A stretch of 64,000 nt of DNA from Intestinimonas massiliensis (ex Afouda et al. 2020) (GTDB taxonomy: Bacteria; Bacillota; Clostridia; Oscillospirales; Oscillospiraceae). Position 1 is the first letter of the stretch, and every line of letters starts with the position of its first letter. The position numbers and the translations under genes were made by a program. The DNA lies in NCBI RefSeq assembly GCF_900626285.1, contig NZ_LR131147.1, positions 2,584,666 through 2,648,665 of the forward strand, read 5' to 3'. A model generated the notes under the pieces. The model was given only the letters and a program-made list of their open reading frames with translations, searched no databases and was not told the DNA's origin. Shown here piece by piece: positions 38,055 to 46,106 of the stretch.

Positions 38055-38115
38055 AGTGGCAAAATCCAAGTGGCAAAACCCAGATACCTTGCCACTTTGC
38101 CACTTCGCCACTTCA
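38053..38115 (+). repeat. Iteron-like AAGTGGCAAA repeats
   Basis: Two direct copies of AAGTGGCAAAA (38054-38064 and 38068-38078) face three copies of TTGCCACTT-type sequence (38089-38115). The array begins at the stop codon of the primase-helicase. It may be a replication origin bound by that protein, or act as a multi-form terminator. A separate hairpin CCCCATG...CATGGGG with CTTTT follows at 38,132-38,157. Confidence 0.6.
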
Positions 38116-38176
38116 ACCCTCAACCACCGCCCCATGTGCTGCCGCATGGGGCTTTTCTCATAGAAAGGAGCAGCCT

Positions 38177-38368
38177 ATGAACAATGAAACCAGCAAGACC
38201 AGCGCCCCCGCAGCCGCTTCCCCTCTGACCGCCAAACCCGACCTTGTGAAGAACATCGGCGGCACGACCTTTGACATTCATATCCATTTCAGCGAAACCA
38301 GCCGGGAAACCTTTACGGACAAGGTTGTGCGCCTTATCAAGAACGACAGCGGCGATGAAACCGCTTAA
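38177..38368 (+). CDS. TnpW-like transposon-encoded protein
   Basis: 63 residues (AKPDLVKNIGGTTFDIHIHF, SETSRETFTDKVVRLIKND), matching TnpW of Tn4451-type and Tn5397-type elements. Function unknown. AAAGGAG lies 8 nt before ATG. It lies downstream of the primase-helicase, in the usual order. Confidence 0.75.
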   Translation: MNNETSKTSAPAAASPLTAKPDLVKNIGGTTFDIHIHFSETSRETFTDKVVRLIKNDSGDETA

Positions 38369-38522
38369 AAGCAAGATACTTTTTTCTTGTTCCTTATTGA
38401 CAAAACCCGAACGGCAATATGCAGACGAGCTTGGCGTGTACCGCAATGCTGTTCACGTTCGGAAAATGAAGGTCCTCAAAAAGCTCAGGACTTTATTGGA
38501 AGGCTTTATAGAGCAGCCTTGA
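38354..38522 (+). pseudogene. Sigma-like C-terminal helix-turn-helix scrap
   Basis: A frame overlapping the TnpW end gives KPERQYADELGVYRNAVHVR then KMKVLKKLRTLLEGF, the pattern of region 4 of transposon sigma-like proteins. No N-terminal part is present. A near-identical copy of about 50 bp recurs at about 41,892-41,941, which marks rearrangement inside the element. Confidence 0.55.
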
Positions 38523-38550
38523 TTATTTCAAAGAGCCTATAAATACGGGC

Positions 38551-38588
38551 AAATCCCTGACCCGGCCCCCTGCCGGGCCGGGGATTTT
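38551..38588 (+). terminator. Terminator at the end of the mobilization module
   Basis: AAATCCC...CCCGGC...GCCGGG...GGGATTTT forms a two-part stem ending in a short T run. Confidence 0.65.
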
Positions 38589-38729
38589 GCTTGTTGGGGC
38601 ATATCCCAGAACTCCTGTTCTCGTCCGACAAATTTACAATTCATCTATTCCTAAAAGTGGCCCGTCATAGTATAATGAAGTCGGCAACACTATTTGTTTT
38701 GAAAACGAGAAAAATCCACTGATTTCTGT

Positions 38730-38765
38730 GGTTGCAACCGCCCGTTGCGGAAAAGAAACCGCAAT
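38730..38765 (+). promoter_or_regulatory. Leader with mutually exclusive pairings, shared with 55,905
   Basis: GCAAC (38734-38738) can pair with GTTGC (38744-38748). The overlapping TTGCGG (38745-38750) can instead pair with CCGCAA (38759-38764). The same three-segment plan recurs ahead of the other XRE-membrane gene near 55.9 kb. It lies 57 bp before the XRE start and may be a switching RNA leader or a protein operator. Confidence 0.5.
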
Positions 38766-38821
38766 TTGGTGGTGTGCTATCGGTAAAAATCGTATACTGG
38801 TAGCGAAAGGAGGACACCGAT

Positions 38822-39562
38822 ATGACCTTCGGGGAAAAAATACAAAAGCTGAGGAAAGAGGCTGGACTATCACAGGAGGACCTATCCTACCAGTTGGGCG
38901 TATCCAGACAGGCTATCAGCAAATGGGAGCGTGACAACGGCTACCCGGAAACAGAAAAGATTGTTCGCATGAGTAAAATTTTTAATGTGACACTTGACTA
39001 TTTATTGAATGATGAGGGTACACAGACACCAGAACCTGCTGCGGAACAAGGAATATATGTAAGCCGGGAAATGGCAGATGGTTTCCTTTTGTATCAAAAA
39101 CGGAAATATCTTAAAATTGCGATTGCCATAGGTGTCATGGTTGGAAGTCTTGCACTCTCGTTTATGCTTTCGAATATTTCCATGCTTCTATTTATGCTGA
39201 TATTGATTGCGGGGATTGTTCTCCTATTCTCTGTCAAATTAACAGATAATCCATATAGAAAACTCTGGAAGGAGCCACTACTATTTGACAAGACCGTAAA
39301 GGCGGAATTAAATACAGTATACGCAGAGAAAAAGAAATTCCTTCAACTATTTAACTTAATCGGAATTGCCTTAATTGCATTGGGCTTTCTGTTTTTTCCC
39401 TTAATTGTTCCGGCAGAATTACTCTTTGCAGATACGATTGCTTTAGCTGCGGGAATGATTGCTGCAGGAATTGGAACATTTTTATGTATTTATATGTCTG
39501 GCCTTGTTCGTGCCTATCGGCTATTGATTATGAATGAAGCCTATCAGCAGAAAAGAAAGTGA
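38822..39562 (+). CDS. XRE regulator with C-terminal membrane helices
   Basis: 246 residues. The HTH domain is LSYQLGVSRQAISKWERDNG (residues about 20-40), then a linker with a Pro/Glu stretch. Four hydrophobic helices follow in the second half (IAIAIGVMVGSLALSFML and similar). It is a membrane-linked regulator of the kind common in Clostridia. AAAGGAGG precedes ATG. The lipoprotein gene starts 7 bp after its stop, so the two are an operon. It may sense membrane or peptide stress; not known. Confidence 0.8.
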   Translation: MTFGEKIQKLRKEAGLSQEDLSYQLGVSRQAISKWERDNGYPETEKIVRMSKIFNVTLDYLLNDEGTQTPEPAAEQGIYVSREMADGFLLYQKRKYLKIAIAIGVMVGSLALSFMLSNISMLLFMLILIAGIVLLFSVKLTDNPYRKLWKEPLLFDKTVKAELNTVYAEKKKFLQLFNLIGIALIALGFLFFPLIVPAELLFADTIALAAGMIAAGIGTFLCIYMSGLVRAYRLLIMNEAYQQKRK

Positions 39563-39569
39563 GGATATT

Positions 39570-40007
39570 ATGAAAAAAATATTGGTTACATTAGTGGCAA
39601 TACTGGCACTCCTTTGTGGCTGTCAAGCCAACGAAAATACAAATGCTTCCGATTATGGAGATGATATTTCAAAGGCGCAGGAAATAGCTGTTATCTCTCC
39701 TGATACAGCGGAAGTTATTGATACGATTACTGATACAGAGGAAATAGAAGATTTTGTTTCGGCGCTGGATTTAGACCAATGGGAATTAAAAACGCTGCCA
39801 GATGAAGCGTCTGAAATTGGCTCTTTTGGATTAGCACAAGAGGAAACAATCAAACTGGGGCAGACGGACACCGATGGAACGCTATATGATATTGCTACCA
39901 TCACCCTATACAATGGAGCTTATATCAGTTTTGAAATTGGCGGGTTCGATATGACTTTTGAAGTGAGTGAGGATACGGCTGATTATTTGAATGGATATTT
40001 TGAATAA
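39570..40007 (+). CDS. Small lipoprotein, unknown
   Basis: 145 residues. A lipobox (LALLCGC, Cys at about 17) ends the signal peptide (KKILVTLVAILALLCGCQ). The mature part is acidic and beta-rich (IDTITDTEEIEDFVSALDL, ISFEIGGFDMTFEVSED). Start set at ATG 39570, after GAGG. It is co-transcribed with the XRE-membrane gene and is AT-rich compared with the mobilization genes. No family recognised. Confidence 0.7.
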   Translation: MKKILVTLVAILALLCGCQANENTNASDYGDDISKAQEIAVISPDTAEVIDTITDTEEIEDFVSALDLDQWELKTLPDEASEIGSFGLAQEETIKLGQTDTDGTLYDIATITLYNGAYISFEIGGFDMTFEVSEDTADYLNGYFE

Positions 40008-40136
40008 CATTGGTTGGAATGGCAGTAGGTACTACGATGAATTCCGTTAGTTAGAGAAGTCTGCAAATAAAAAGTCAACAGGGAATTGAGGAAAGTTTGC
40101 AACCTTAGTAGGAGGCGAAAGAGAGCAAAACAAAAA

Positions 40137-40162
40137 GACCGCCGCGCAAGCGCCGGTCAAAT
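40137..40162 (-). terminator. Terminator after the IS110 transposase
   Basis: GACCGCCGC-GCAA-GCGCCGGTC is an 8-of-9 bp stem. On the minus strand TTTTTG follows. It lies 20 bp past the transposase stop. Confidence 0.6.
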
Positions 40163-40181
40163 TGAAAGAGTATGGAAGTGG

Positions 40182-41402
40182 TTAATCAGCATTTTCCCGT
40201 AAAGCCAGATACTCCTTTACACGGCCATAGTAGATGCGTAGGAACTTGTTGGCGCCGGCTGTCATGTAAACCAGATAAGGTTTGCCCTCGGCTCGCTTCT
40301 TGTCCATAAAGCAGTACACCGGGTCGTCCGCAGGCATAGTTTTTAACAAGCAGTCCATGACCAGGAAGAGTGCTTTGCGCAGTTCTGGCGGACCGCTTTT
40401 GGAGGCTCTTGTACTCTTTGCCTCATGGGTGCCGGACTGGTCAGCTCCAGGGTCAACCCCCGCAAAAGCCGTAATGGCGTTTCTGTGGGTGAACCGAGTT
40501 ACATCACCAAGTTCCGCCATAAGCTGCGGGCCAAGAGAATCTCCAACACCATGCATAGCCATGACTACGGGATATTCTGGGAGCTGGGCTGCCAAGGTAC
40601 GCATTTCGGCCTTGAGCCGTTCCAGAGACGCAGAGACGGCGTTCAGCGCATCAATAGCCTGCCGGATCATCGTTTTGGTCAGGGCATCTTTGGGGAGCAT
40701 GGCAATCAGATCTTGTGCTCCAGCATGGATCTCAACGGCTCGGCTCTGGCTGAAGTTGTAACCATGGCGCTTGCACCACTTGCGGTAGCGCTCGGTAAAG
40801 GCAGTAAGGCTCATATTCCGAACGCAGTCCACATGCCAAAAGGCCGTGGCAAAGTCCACCCATTTCTGACTGCCGTCCTCTCGGACGGGACTGTCAAACA
40901 GGGCATTGACACCGGGATAGGTCTGGTCCAGGAGCGCAATGAGATTGTTTTTCATCATCGTCTTGGTCTTGGAGTACAGCCCCTGCTGCCGGTTCAGCGT
41001 TTTCAGTTGCATCCGAATCGTGTCCACAGGAGTATGTTGGCGCAATTCCACCCAGTTGTCAAGCCCATAGCGGGCAATCTTCCTGGCATCCGCCTTGTCT
41101 GTTTTCACTTTGCGCAGGGTGTTGTTCCCGTAGTCCTTGATGAGCTTTGGATTGACCGCGCTGACAAAGATGCCCTGATCGTGGAGAAAGCGGGCCACCG
41201 GCTCATAGTACCGCCCGGTGTGCTCCATGACCACCCGTGTCTCACCATCCAAGCTTTTCAAGTAGTCTGCCAGCTCTTTGAGTTCACTGCCGGTGTGACC
41301 AACAGAAAACGGCTTTGCCACCACTTCCCCAAAGGGACGGAGAACAGACACCGTGCTCTTTCCCTTGGAAATATCAATCCCTGCCACATTGCTCATGTAC
41401 AA
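40182..41402 (-). CDS. IS110-family DEDD transposase
   Basis: 406 residues. The N-terminal RuvC-like DEDD domain has AGIDISKGKSTVSVLR (first Asp), VVMEHTGRYYEP (Glu) and KTDKADARKIARYGL (two Asp). A coiled-coil region follows. The C-terminal Transposase_20 domain has MHGVGDSLGPQLMAELGD, FAGVDPGADQSG and SGPPELRKALF with the expected serine. It looks intact. Recombination in this family is guided by a bridge RNA made from the adjacent non-coding end. Start could be M1 or M3. Confidence 0.93.
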   Translation of the reverse strand: MYMSNVAGIDISKGKSTVSVLRPFGEVVAKPFSVGHTGSELKELADYLKSLDGETRVVMEHTGRYYEPVARFLHDQGIFVSAVNPKLIKDYGNNTLRKVKTDKADARKIARYGLDNWVELRQHTPVDTIRMQLKTLNRQQGLYSKTKTMMKNNLIALLDQTYPGVNALFDSPVREDGSQKWVDFATAFWHVDCVRNMSLTAFTERYRKWCKRHGYNFSQSRAVEIHAGAQDLIAMLPKDALTKTMIRQAIDALNAVSASLERLKAEMRTLAAQLPEYPVVMAMHGVGDSLGPQLMAELGDVTRFTHRNAITAFAGVDPGADQSGTHEAKSTRASKSGPPELRKALFLVMDCLLKTMPADDPVYCFMDKKRAEGKPYLVYMTAGANKFLRIYYGRVKEYLALRENAD

Positions 41403-41672
41403 CGCTCCTCATCATGGATTTGTCTTTGGCGACCAACCATTTCATCATTGCCGATCCAATCTATTTGATGACACGGGCGCACCGGTGTGGCGGCTCAACC
41501 TGCATAAATCGAACGCTGCGAACGAGAGGCTGGCTGACGGACTTCGTTACGGACGCGATGATCCTTGGAGGATTGCATCAGGCCAAGACACTCTCATTCT
41601 AACAGCTTAGGCAACGATACGGAAAAGACACGGCTGGCTGCCGTGCCTTAAACCGTAAATATATTGTAATAG
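41403..41672 (-). ncRNA. Probable bridge RNA region of the IS110 element
   Basis: 270 bp without a gene ahead of the transposase, within the size expected for an IS110 left end. It contains several hairpins, including CACGGC-TGGCT-GCCGTG near the boundary. The homologous end at 1-147 keeps this hairpin position with a different sequence, so structure is conserved more than bases. The exact RNA ends and guide loops cannot be fixed by eye. Confidence 0.5.
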
Positions 41673-41818
41673 GAGGATTCGTGGGGGCCATCATCTGGCC
41701 ACCTTAATTTGTACTTTCAAAACTGAATACCAGTCGCCCACCGGCGACACCACCGAGCAGGAAATCTTTGAAAAATTTCCTGCTTTTCTTATGCCATTTT
41801 CAGAAAGGAGGGCTGCCG

Positions 41819-41962
41819 ATGGCAAGTCTTAGGAACATGGTATCGGAATATCAAGATGACCTCTGGAACGGCATTGCATGGCTGGTACTCTGGCGTGTAC
41901 CGCAATGCTGTTCATGTTCGGAAAATGAAGGTCCTCAAAAAACTTAAAAAAATTTTGGAATA
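41819..41962 (+). pseudogene. Chimeric scrap: element protein start joined to a sigma-like tail
   Basis: A ribosome site (GAAAGGAGG) and ATG open a frame MASLRNMVSEYQDDLWNGIA, the start of a common small element protein. At about 41,891 the DNA switches to a copy of the sigma-like tail seen at 38,434, read in another frame, and stops at 41,944-41,946. The sigma-like tail itself runs in a third frame to a TAA at about 41,960. Neither half is complete. Confidence 0.55.
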
Positions 41963-41972
41963 ATCGTTGTGC

Positions 41973-42014
41973 AACCTCTCACCCTCAACGGCAAATAGGG
42001 TGAGAGGTTCTTTT
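41973..42014 (+). terminator. Strong terminator
   Basis: AACCTCTCACCCT and its complement form a 13-bp perfect stem with an 11-nt loop, followed by CTTTTT. Confidence 0.85.
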
Positions 42015-42019
42015 TATGG

Positions 42020-42560
42020 CCTCACGGCACCTTGAAAATTGCATACCCATTCATCAAGCACATTCCCGCTGCTTTGGCGAAAGCCAAAGCCCAGGTAGCG
42101 GCTGCGCGGTGATCTGCCGGGAGAAAACAACGAGACACCACCGAAAAAAGAAATTGTAGGTCTTTGGTTTGTTCTTCCCAGCAAGGAGCGAGAAACAGCA
42201 GGCTTCCAGTACCGGGCGGCTCCCGGTACGGCCATGACCAGCAGCGGAGCGATACTCCCGTCCAGCCTAACGTCCGAGCGTTGAAGCGGTTTGCCGCCGT
42301 GATCCGTCGCAGGCAATGGGGGCGGTTGCGTGAGAACCACGCGAGGGGTGAGATTCCCCGTGGAGCTGGTGAGCTGCCAGCCGTTTGATGACTTCCCACA
42401 GCAGTCCGGGGTGTCGAGGACAAATTGGATTGCTTTGAAATATGGCCGTGCAGCAGAGCAGGCAGAGAAACAAGAGGAATATTTATGCTTCCCCGGCCTT
42501 CCTTCTGCCCTGTTGTTCGGCCCCTACATAGGCGGCGCAGACTGCCTAAATTTCAAAGGG
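42020..42560 (+). ncRNA. Long leader with three tandem UGAG-loop hairpins, upstream of the MazF-like gene
   Basis: 540 bp with no gene. At 42,328-42,381 lie three hairpins in a row: GCGTG-AGAAC-CACGC (42,328-42,342), GGGG-TGAGATT-CCCC (42,345-42,359) and GCTGG-TGAGCTG-CCAGC (42,365-42,381). TGAG occurs in the loop, or at the stem-loop junction, of each. The spacing is even (2-5 nt). This points to a structured RNA or tandem protein sites. No known RNA family was recognised. Confidence 0.4.
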
Positions 42561-42572
42561 AGGTCACACAAC

Positions 42573-43103
42573 ATGAATAGAACATATTTGCGCGGCGATA
42601 TGTATTATGCCGATTTAGGCCGGGGAGTCGGCTCCGAGCAGGAAGGCTATCGCCCGGTGCTTATTATCCAGAACAACACCGGAAACAAATACAGCACCAC
42701 CGTCATTGTGGCAGCAATCTCCAGCAAGGTGGACGCAAAAGCCAAGCTGCCCACCCACTATCTGCTCAAAGCGGAAAATGGTCTGGAGCTTCCTTCTCTC
42801 GTCCTTCTGGAGCAGCTTCGCACCATTGACAAGCGTCGTCTGGGGAACTACATCGGCAGGCTGGACGAACATCACATCCGGCGGGTCAACCGCGCCCTGG
42901 CAATCAGCGTTGGGCTGATCGAAGAAGTCCCAAAGAACTTAATCATGTGCCTCTGTCCAGCCTGTGCCAACAATTTTTACGGCACGGGCTCTTATTATTT
43001 ACGACGAGTCAATCCGAAGCAAGTGCAACGGGACATCTGTACCTATTGTGGACAGAATATTGGTTACGACTATGAGGTGGTCAAGAAACCAGCGAGGAGG
43101 TGA
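42573..43103 (+). CDS. PemK/MazF-like protein with C-terminal zinc ribbon
   Basis: 176 residues. The N-terminal 115 are the MazF/PemK fold (GDMYYADLGRGVGSEQEGYRP, VLIIQNNTGNKYSTTVIVAA, VLLEQLRTIDKRRL), with the Gly-x-E-x-GYRPV pattern kept. The last 55 residues add a Cys-rich domain (CLCPACANN, DICTYCGQN), a four-cysteine zinc ribbon. No antitoxin gene is beside it. In this location it lies just before xis and int, so it may serve element maintenance or excision control rather than as a classical toxin. AAGGGAGGT lies before ATG 42573. Confidence 0.8.
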   Translation: MNRTYLRGDMYYADLGRGVGSEQEGYRPVLIIQNNTGNKYSTTVIVAAISSKVDAKAKLPTHYLLKAENGLELPSLVLLEQLRTIDKRRLGNYIGRLDEHHIRRVNRALAISVGLIEEVPKNLIMCLCPACANNFYGTGSYYLRRVNPKQVQRDICTYCGQNIGYDYEVVKKPARR

Positions 43104-43106
43104 AGA

Positions 43107-43349
43107 TTGAATATGGAAAAACTGATTACCCGTAAGGAGGCGGCAAAACTTTTAGGAATCAGCCTTGCCACGTTGGACGAAGCCCGAAACAGCGGCCTGA
43201 TTTCCTATATTCAATATGTACCGAATGGCTGTGTCTACTTTACCTCTGCCGGACTCCAGGAGTATATCGCAAAATGCACCCATCGGGCAAAACCGATGGA
43301 AAAGAAGGAAACCTATCGCAATATGCGAGGAAACAAATCGCACCTTTGA
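43107..43349 (+). CDS. Excisionase (HTH_17)
   Basis: 80 residues. The helix-turn-helix LITRKEAAKLLGISLATLDEA followed by a wing (PNGCVYFTSAGLQEYI) is typical of Tn916/Tn1549-type Xis. The C-terminus is basic. Start TTG 43107 sits 6 nt after GGAGG; ATG 43113 is the alternative. It starts 3 bp after the MazF-like stop and precedes the integrase. Its last codons (AAATCGCACCTTTGA) recur ahead of the second integrase. Confidence 0.85.
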   Translation: MNMEKLITRKEAAKLLGISLATLDEARNSGLISYIQYVPNGCVYFTSAGLQEYIAKCTHRAKPMEKKETYRNMRGNKSHL

Positions 43350-43405
43350 GGAAATAGAGCAGTTCTGATAAAACCAAGATGCAGCACTGATACTATTTTT
43401 CGGAG

Positions 43406-44647
43406 GTGGAGAAAATGGCTACAAAAAGAAAGCGGATTCCAAGATACAGCAAGGTTCAAGTGAACGGCTATGAGTATTACAAAACAGATATTGAGGACGC
43501 AGACGGCAAGCGCATTATTCTTTATGGAAAGACCCGTGAGGAAGTTTACGACAAGGAAATGGCAGCTCTTGAACAGATCGACAACGCCACGTTTCGGCGT
43601 AAATCTCCTACGGTTGCCGAGTATTGCGAAAAGTGGCTGCTGATGCAGTCCGTCCATGTGCGCGCCACGACCCTGACGGATTATACATCCAAAGTGCGGC
43701 GTCACATTATCAAGGAGCTGGGGGATAAACGGATGGCGGAGGTGACACTGGATGACATCCAGGTGGCGCTCGTTCCGGTTTCCAAGAAATCTGCATCGGT
43801 TTACAAGTCCGTGGTGATTCTCTATAAATCTATCTTTCGGGCAGCAAAAGAAAGTCATGTTATTGATACAAACCCGACCATCTATCTCAAGGCAAAGGGC
43901 GGCGGTGTTCCGCAGGAGGAGCGTCGGGCATTGACAGATGAACAGGTAGAACGGCTTTTGGATGCCATTCGCGGATTGCCGCCTTATGTGTTTGTGATGC
44001 TTGGCCTGTACGCGGGATTGCGGCGTGAGGAAATTCTGGCGCTGCAATGGGATTCTGTGTATTTGGACACAGAAGCTCCATATTTGACGGTGCGACGGGC
44101 ATGGCATACAGAACATAACAGGCCGATTATTCTTACTGATCTAAAGACAAAGGCTGCGGAGAGAAATATCCCTCTCCCGGATTGTCTGGCCGAATGCTTG
44201 AAAGAGGCAAAGAAAAAATCGACCTCAGACTATGTGGTTGCCAATCGGGATGGAGAGCCGTTGTCCTATACACAATTCAAGCAGTTTTGGAAGTACATTG
44301 TGACGCGAACTGCAAAACCAAGAATCGCTCGCAAGCCTGTGAATGGAAAATATGAAAAGTATATGCTTTACCCGGAACTTGGGGAAAAAGCCCGGAACAA
44401 TAGCCATGTGGTTTACAGCTTGGACTTCGAGGTTACGCCCCATATGCTCCGGCATACCTACATCACCAATCTGATTCACTCGTCGGTAGATCCGAAAACA
44501 GTTCAATATTTGGCGGGCCACAAGAGCAGCAAGATTACCATGGACATTTATGCAAAGGTAAAATACAACAAGCCAGATCAACTGGCGGGGCTTCTGAACA
44601 GCGCATTTGTTCAATGGGATGCAGATGGCCGGAGCGCAGTACAATAG
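43406..44647 (+). CDS. Tyrosine integrase 1
   Basis: 413 residues. Order: N-terminal AP2-like DNA-binding part (IPRYSKVQVNGYEYYKTDIE), SAM-like core-binding domain (SPTVAEYCEKWLLMQS) and catalytic domain. Catalytic residues seen: Arg in YAGLRREEILALQW, HxxR in TPHMLRHTYITNL, His in YLAGHKSSKITMDIY and the nucleophile Tyr in TMDIYAKV. Intact. GGAGG lies 8 nt before ATG. It would integrate and excise the element together with Xis. A terminator follows. Confidence 0.93.
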   Translation: MEKMATKRKRIPRYSKVQVNGYEYYKTDIEDADGKRIILYGKTREEVYDKEMAALEQIDNATFRRKSPTVAEYCEKWLLMQSVHVRATTLTDYTSKVRRHIIKELGDKRMAEVTLDDIQVALVPVSKKSASVYKSVVILYKSIFRAAKESHVIDTNPTIYLKAKGGGVPQEERRALTDEQVERLLDAIRGLPPYVFVMLGLYAGLRREEILALQWDSVYLDTEAPYLTVRRAWHTEHNRPIILTDLKTKAAERNIPLPDCLAECLKEAKKKSTSDYVVANRDGEPLSYTQFKQFWKYIVTRTAKPRIARKPVNGKYEKYMLYPELGEKARNNSHVVYSLDFEVTPHMLRHTYITNLIHSSVDPKTVQYLAGHKSSKITMDIYAKVKYNKPDQLAGLLNSAFVQWDADGRSAVQ

Positions 44648-44656
44648 AATAGAAAG

Positions 44657-44696
44657 CGCACAAAGGGCGAGGATTTTTCCTCGCCCTTTGCGTTTT
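44657..44696 (+). terminator. Terminator after integrase 1
   Basis: AAAGGGCGAGGA-TTTT-TCCTCGCCCTTT with GCG/CGC outside, followed by TTTT. Confidence 0.8.
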
Positions 44697-44700
44697 CAGG

Positions 44701-44737
44701 AATCGCACCTTTGAGAAGAATGAGAACTTTTGATAAA
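44701..44737 (+). repeat. Repeat of the xis-int junction
   Basis: AATCGCACCTTTGAG here equals 43,336-43,350. The next 22 bp are similar (ending TGATAAAA in both). In the first copy it is the end of xis; here it stands alone before integrase 2. Confidence 0.7.
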
Positions 44738-44785
44738 AGGGAGATGAGCAATGAGCTACATAAACTAAGGAAAGGAAATGATATT

Positions 44786-45997
44786 ATGGCAAAGAAAAAA
44801 GAGTGCATCCCTCAGTATGGAACGATCACTCTCAACGGAACACAATATTACAGGACACGAGTTCTGGATGCGGACGGTAAGCAGGTAAGTTTGTATGCGC
44901 CTACCCGTGAGGAACTGTATCAAAAAGAACTAAAGACTCGGCGGCAGATTGAGGAAATCATTTTCAAAAGGAAACACCCAACTGTTGCAGAATATTGTGA
45001 GAAATGGCTGTTGATGCAGTCGGCAAAGGTTTCCCCAGCTACTTTAAGAAGCTACACGATTAACATGAACAAATACATAGTTGAGCCGTTGGGTTCTATG
45101 TATCTGTCAGATGTGACGGCGGATGATATTCGGCTGGCATTGATCCCGCTGACTACAAAATCGGCTGGATTGTATAGTACGGTGAATATGCTTCTGAAAT
45201 GCGTCTTTTACTCGGCAGAGCGCAGCCAACTACTTGACTATAACCCCTGTGAAGGCATCTCGGCAAAAGGAGGTAAGCAAGCAAAGAAGAAGGATGCCTT
45301 GACGGACGAACAGACAAAGCTGCTGCTGGATACCGTCAAAGAGCTTCCACCATATACGTTTATCATGATTGCCCTGTATTCCGGCCTGCGCCGGGAGGAA
45401 ATTCTGGGGCTTCAATGGGATTGTGTGTTTCTGGATACGCCTGCACCGTACATTTCTGTCAGGAGGGCATGGCGAACCGAGCATAACAGACCGGTGATTT
45501 CTACAACATTAAAAACCAAAGCGGCCCGCAGGGACGTACCCATTCCCAAATGTTTGGTAGACCGGCTGCGGGAAGTTAAGGAGAAATCCATATCCGAATA
45601 TGTGATAGCAGACAGCAAGGGACAACCACTTTCGTATTCGCAGTTTCAGAGGGTTTGGAAGTATGTGACTGTGCGGACTGCCAAACCTCGCAACTATTAT
45701 AAGTATGTCAACGGCCAAAGTATTAAGTACACTGTTACCCCAACCCTCGGTGGTCATCAAAAGAACAACCCTAAACTGATATACTCCATCGACTTCGATG
45801 TGACGCCACATCAGCTTCGGCATACCTATATTACCAACCTTCTGTATGCTGGCGTTGATCCTAAGACAGTCCAATATCTTGCCGGACATGAAAACAGCAA
45901 GACAACGATGGACATTTACGCGCAGGTGAAGTATAATAAACCCGAAGAACTTTGTAGCGTAGTGAATGGGGCATTTCAGCGGCAAAGTTCAAAATAA
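44786..45997 (+). CDS. Tyrosine integrase 2
   Basis: About 403 residues, colinear with integrase 1 and clearly homologous (IPQYGTITLNGTQYYRTRVL, HPTVAEYCEKWLLMQSAKVS, YSGLRREEILGLQWD, TPHQLRHTYITNLLY, YLAGHENSKTTMDIYAQV). Catalytic Arg, HxxR, His and Tyr are present. Start set at ATG 44786 after AAGGAAA; in-frame upstream ATGs lack a ribosome site. There is no excisionase of its own. It is less similar in the core-binding domain, so it may recognise another site. Confidence 0.92.
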   Translation: MAKKKECIPQYGTITLNGTQYYRTRVLDADGKQVSLYAPTREELYQKELKTRRQIEEIIFKRKHPTVAEYCEKWLLMQSAKVSPATLRSYTINMNKYIVEPLGSMYLSDVTADDIRLALIPLTTKSAGLYSTVNMLLKCVFYSAERSQLLDYNPCEGISAKGGKQAKKKDALTDEQTKLLLDTVKELPPYTFIMIALYSGLRREEILGLQWDCVFLDTPAPYISVRRAWRTEHNRPVISTTLKTKAARRDVPIPKCLVDRLREVKEKSISEYVIADSKGQPLSYSQFQRVWKYVTVRTAKPRNYYKYVNGQSIKYTVTPTLGGHQKNNPKLIYSIDFDVTPHQLRHTYITNLLYAGVDPKTVQYLAGHENSKTTMDIYAQVKYNKPEELCSVVNGAFQRQSSK

Positions 45998-46106
45998 AGC
46001 TGGACAGACGCTATCCATTTTTACGATTAAAAAATAGGATAACTGGAGAGCGAAATCCCTGAAAAGCCCGAAATCTCAAGGAAAAACGGACGTAAGAGCA
46101 TTTTAG

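Larger units (their letters stand above)
40010..41672 (-). mobile_element. IS110-family insertion element
   Basis: A transposase gene on the minus strand flanked by non-coding ends. The long 5' side (41,403-41,672) is typical of the IS110 group, in which the bridge RNA is encoded before the transposase. The right boundary is placed at the ATTGTAATAG shared with the fragment at position 1-147. The left boundary is only approximate, somewhere past the lipoprotein stop at 40,007. No long inverted repeats are visible, as expected. Confidence 0.65.

Noticed and set aside
38041..38160. CRISPR-like repeats after the primase-helicase
   Set aside because: Units are about 10 bp with uneven spacing and mixed orientation, so iterons fit and CRISPR does not.
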